This document shows positions 61,220 to 64,000 of a stretch of DNA of 64,000 bases, one piece after another. The notes under the pieces were generated by a model. The model ran no database searches. It was given only the letters and a program-made list of their open reading frames with translations, and was not told the origin of the DNA. The stretch is from Lachnospiraceae bacterium. GTDB lineage: Bacteria > Bacillota > Clostridia > Lachnospirales > Lachnospiraceae. Location: contig JAEEOQ010000004.1 of NCBI GenBank assembly GCA_016284355.1, positions 62,001 through 126,000 on the forward strand, written 5' to 3'. Both the position numbers and the translations under genes were made by a program. Each line of letters begins with the position of its first letter. Position 1 is the first letter of the stretch.

Positions 61220-61882
61220 ATGACACAGCCTGTAGTTATCAAAGCGAATAATTTTGGAATATTAGTTGTTCTTGACGGTGAAATACCCTTTAATGAGCTT
61301 ATAACCGCTGTTAAAGCCAAATTTTCCGAATCACGAAAATTCCTTGGCAGTGCTGAAATGGCCCTTGGATTTGAAGGAAGAGACCTTAGCATAGAAGAAG
61401 AGAGCATGATAATATCGGCTATTTCAGAAAGCTCAGATCTAAAGATCATGTGTGTCCTTGATAAAGACGAAGAAAGAGAAAAGTCCTTTAAGAAGGCTAT
61501 AGAAGATAAAGTTTCTTCACTTGATATCAAAAATGCCATCTTTTATAAGGGCTCATTAAGAAGTGGGCAGGTTGCCGAATTTGAAACGGGTGTTATAGTA
61601 ATGGGCGATATAAACCCGGGTGCAAATATTGTATCAAAAGGCAGTATCGTAGTTCTTGGATCTCTTAAAGGAACTGCGGTGGCAGGTCAGTCCGGAAATG
61701 AAAACGCATTTATTTTTGCTCTTGATATGAAGCCGATGCAGCTTCGTATAGCTGATTATGTAGGCAGAGCCGGAGACGACGGTGATGAGGGTCTTAAAAC
61801 TGCCATAGCCTATGCGCAGGACGGCGGCATCTATATCGACAGCTACAACAAAAATGTTCTTGCCAACATAAAAATTGATTAA
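61220..61882 (+). CDS. minC: Septum site-determining protein MinC
   Basis: C-terminal FYKGSLRSGQVAEFETGVIVMGDINPGANIVSKGSIVVLGSLKGTAVAG. Confidence 0.94.
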   Translation: MTQPVVIKANNFGILVVLDGEIPFNELITAVKAKFSESRKFLGSAEMALGFEGRDLSIEEESMIISAISESSDLKIMCVLDKDEEREKSFKKAIEDKVSSLDIKNAIFYKGSLRSGQVAEFETGVIVMGDINPGANIVSKGSIVVLGSLKGTAVAGQSGNENAFIFALDMKPMQLRIADYVGRAGDDGDEGLKTAIAYAQDGGIYIDSYNKNVLANIKID

Positions 61883-61963
61883 TATTTTTGTTTAATTCAT
61901 GTAAGTTTTATAGTATTATAGTACTATATGATTTTTAAATATTTTAATTGGAGGAATCTTTAG

Positions 61964-62755
61964 ATGGGAGAAGTAATCGTAGTTACTTCCGGAAAAGGTG
62001 GCGTAGGTAAAACAACCACGACTGCCAATGTCGGAACCGGCCTTGCCATGCTTGGCAAAAAAGTTGTCCTTATCGATACCGATATAGGACTTCGTAATCT
62101 TGATGTTGTTATGGGTCTTGAAAACAGGATCGTATACAACCTTGTAGATGTTATCGAAGGAAACTGTCGTATCAAACAGGCTCTTATTAAAGATAAACGT
62201 TATCCAAATCTTTATCTTCTTCCGAGTGCACAGACAAGAGACAAAGATGCCGTTACACCGGATCAGATGAAGATGCTTGCAGAGCAGCTTAAAGAAGAAT
62301 TTGATTATATCCTTCTTGATTGCCCGGCAGGTATTGAGCAGGGCTTTAAGAACGCAATCGCAGGTGCTGACAGAGCGCTTGTAGTTACAACTCCTGAAGT
62401 TTCTGCCATTCGTGATGCAGACCGTATCATTGGTCTTCTTGAAGCTAATGAGATGAAGCAGACCCATATCATCGTAAACAGATTACGTATGGATATGGTT
62501 AAACGCGGCGATATGATGAGCAGTGATGATGTTGTTGAGATCCTTGCTGTTGACCTTATCGGTGTTGTTCCTGATGATGAAAGCATCGTAGTAGCCACCA
62601 ACCAGGGCGAGCCTTTAGTGGGAAGCGACTGTCTTGCAGGAAAGGCTTATATGAATATCTGTAAAAGGATCCTTGGAGAAGAAGTTCCTTTGCTTGATCT
62701 TGAAGCAGGAAACGGTTTCTTTAAAAAGCTCGGTGGTCTATTCAAGAAAAAATAG
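61964..62755 (+). CDS. minD: Septum site-determining protein MinD
   Basis: VVTSGKGGVGKTTTTANVGTGLAMLGKKVVLIDTDIGLRNLDVVMGLE; amphipathic C-terminal tail FFKKLGGLFKKK. Confidence 0.97.
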   Translation: MGEVIVVTSGKGGVGKTTTTANVGTGLAMLGKKVVLIDTDIGLRNLDVVMGLENRIVYNLVDVIEGNCRIKQALIKDKRYPNLYLLPSAQTRDKDAVTPDQMKMLAEQLKEEFDYILLDCPAGIEQGFKNAIAGADRALVVTTPEVSAIRDADRIIGLLEANEMKQTHIIVNRLRMDMVKRGDMMSSDDVVEILAVDLIGVVPDDESIVVATNQGEPLVGSDCLAGKAYMNICKRILGEEVPLLDLEAGNGFFKKLGGLFKKK

Positions 62756-62767
62756 GGGGAACAAACT

Positions 62768-63040
62768 ATGAGTTTAGCAGATCTTTTTAGAAAAAAATCC
62801 TCCGGTAATATAGCAAAGGATCGTTTAAAACTTGTTCTCGTTTCAGACAGAGCAAACTGCTCACCGGAGATCATGGAGAAGATCAAGAATGATATCATTC
62901 AGGTAATCTCCAAATATGTAGAGATTGACCTTGAGGGTCTTGATATCAAGATCACTCAAACGGAGTCCGATGGAAACAACGGAACCGTTCCGGCACTTTT
63001 TGCCAATATTCCTATTAAGGAAGTAAAGAATAAGAATTAA
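62768..63040 (+). CDS. minE: Cell division topological specificity factor MinE
   Basis: KSSGNIAKDRLKLVLVSDRANCSPEIMEKIKNDIIQVISKYVEIDLEGLDIKI. Confidence 0.95.
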   Translation: MSLADLFRKKSSGNIAKDRLKLVLVSDRANCSPEIMEKIKNDIIQVISKYVEIDLEGLDIKITQTESDGNNGTVPALFANIPIKEVKNKN

Positions 63041-63055
63041 CTTTTAGGTAGAAAT

Positions 63056-64000
63056 ATGTTCAGCTTCAAATTATACGACTTTAAAAAATATGATGTTATA
63101 TTGCTTGCTTCAGTCCTTATCCTAAGCGCTTTGGGTGCTTTCTGCATTTATAATTCCGATGGGCAGAGCATGTTTAAACATCAGATTATGGGTATTTTTT
63201 TAGGTCTTTTGATAATAGTATTTCTATCCATTGTTGACTATCATTTTATTTGTAAATTCGTCATACTGTATTATCTCGTGGGAGTGGCGGTCCTTTTTAT
63301 GGTAAGGTTTACCAGATTCGGAGTTGACCACACCACGGGTGCTTACAGATGGCTTAATGTAGGTTTTACGGAGGTTCAGCCCTCTGAGCTGGTTAAGATA
63401 ATTCTTATTTTGACCATGGCCGCCTTTTTAAACAAGTTCCAGAACAAGATGGACAAATTCTATGTTTTTGTGCTTGCATGCATTATTACGGCCATACCTA
63501 CATTCCTTATACTCATACAGACGGATCTTTCCTCAAGTATGGTTATGCTTTTTATATTTGTTATTATGATCTTTTCTGCGGGCTTAAGTTTTAAGATCAT
63601 TATACCTGTTGTTGCAGTAGGCGTGCCCGTTGCTGTTTCGCTTTTCTGGTATGTTCAGCAGCCTTTCCAAAAACTGCTTACATCATACCAGCAGGAACGT
63701 ATCTTAAGCTTTTTAAATCCTGAGACCTATGCAAACTCAGGTCAGTACCAGCAAAATAAATCAATAATAGCAATTTCCTCAGGGGGACTTTACGGGAAGT
63801 TTTTTACAGAAGGCGCAGAAAGTGCCGCCAGAAAATACAACTATGTATACGTAAACGAAAGCGATTTTATTTTTTCAGTACTTGGAGAAGAGCTGGGATT
63901 TTTCGGATCTCTTCTTGTTATAGCTTTATTTGCACTTATCATTATCAGATGTATAATGATAGCAAATAGATCTGCGGACCATGAAGGACGTATGATAGCT
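63056..64000 (+). CDS. rodA: FtsW/RodA/SpoVE family protein, 3'-truncated by window end
   Basis: Open frame to 64000 (315 codons): GAYRWLNVGFTEVQPSELVKI; ERILSFLNPE; SGGLYGKFF; YVNESDFIFSVLGEELGFFG. Confidence 0.92.
   Translation, partial: MFSFKLYDFKKYDVILLASVLILSALGAFCIYNSDGQSMFKHQIMGIFLGLLIIVFLSIVDYHFICKFVILYYLVGVAVLFMVRFTRFGVDHTTGAYRWLNVGFTEVQPSELVKIILILTMAAFLNKFQNKMDKFYVFVLACIITAIPTFLILIQTDLSSSMVMLFIFVIMIFSAGLSFKIIIPVVAVGVPVAVSLFWYVQQPFQKLLTSYQQERILSFLNPETYANSGQYQQNKSIIAISSGGLYGKFFTEGAESAARKYNYVYVNESDFIFSVLGEELGFFGSLLVIALFALIIIRCIMIANRSADHEGRMIA

Noticed and set aside
61916-62467. 183-aa minus-strand ORF
   Set aside because: Antisense to minD; shadow ORF
1-64000. CRISPR array, IS/transposase, prophage, toxin-antitoxin or defence island
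   Set aside because: No direct-repeat arrays, transposase or integrase motifs, or defence-gene domains seen; the region is continuous core housekeeping genes
1-64000. tRNA or rRNA genes
   Set aside because: No cloverleaf-like GTTCRANYC-type segments or rRNA sequence noticed in intergenic gaps; a tRNAscan run would be decisive

Overview
The window is about 64 kb of tightly packed, nearly all plus-strand chromosome. Gene content and order point to a low-GC clostridial Firmicute, probably Lachnospiraceae (inference). Almost every ORF belongs to a conserved core family: recU; a his operon (hisZ-G-D-B-IE); alaS; rpsU; pepD; phoH - HD protein - ybeY; two FAD proteins; proB/proA; miaB; a SulP transporter; pyrR-uraA; pta-ackA; DUF177-rpmF; cls; ruvAB; zapA; a U32 peptidase; rplS; two lepB genes around rbgA; rnhB; yraN; a DUF512 radical-SAM protein; der; plsY; gpsA; an SH3/NlpC hydrolase; mutSL; miaA; an aluminium-resistance-like PLP enzyme; radC; mreBCD; PBP2; minCDE; and a partial rodA. 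I saw no prophage, IS element, CRISPR array, tRNA or rRNA, and no convincing new multigene defence or mobile system. The observations most worth checking are: (1) a LacI/PBP1-like sensor that ends where a GGDEF domain would be expected; (2) a PgpH-position HD protein whose HD motif reads HE; (3) a degenerate HisA/HisF-like domain fused to HisIE; (4) yraN with no canonical start codon (apparent ATC start after a good Shine-Dalgarno); (5) a terminator hairpin that contains the sulP Shine-Dalgarno; (6) a PyrR attenuator leader; (7) a ~250-codon insertion in PBP2; (8) a 43-aa membrane microprotein missing from the ORF track. All family calls are by eye from motifs and gene context. No searches were run.
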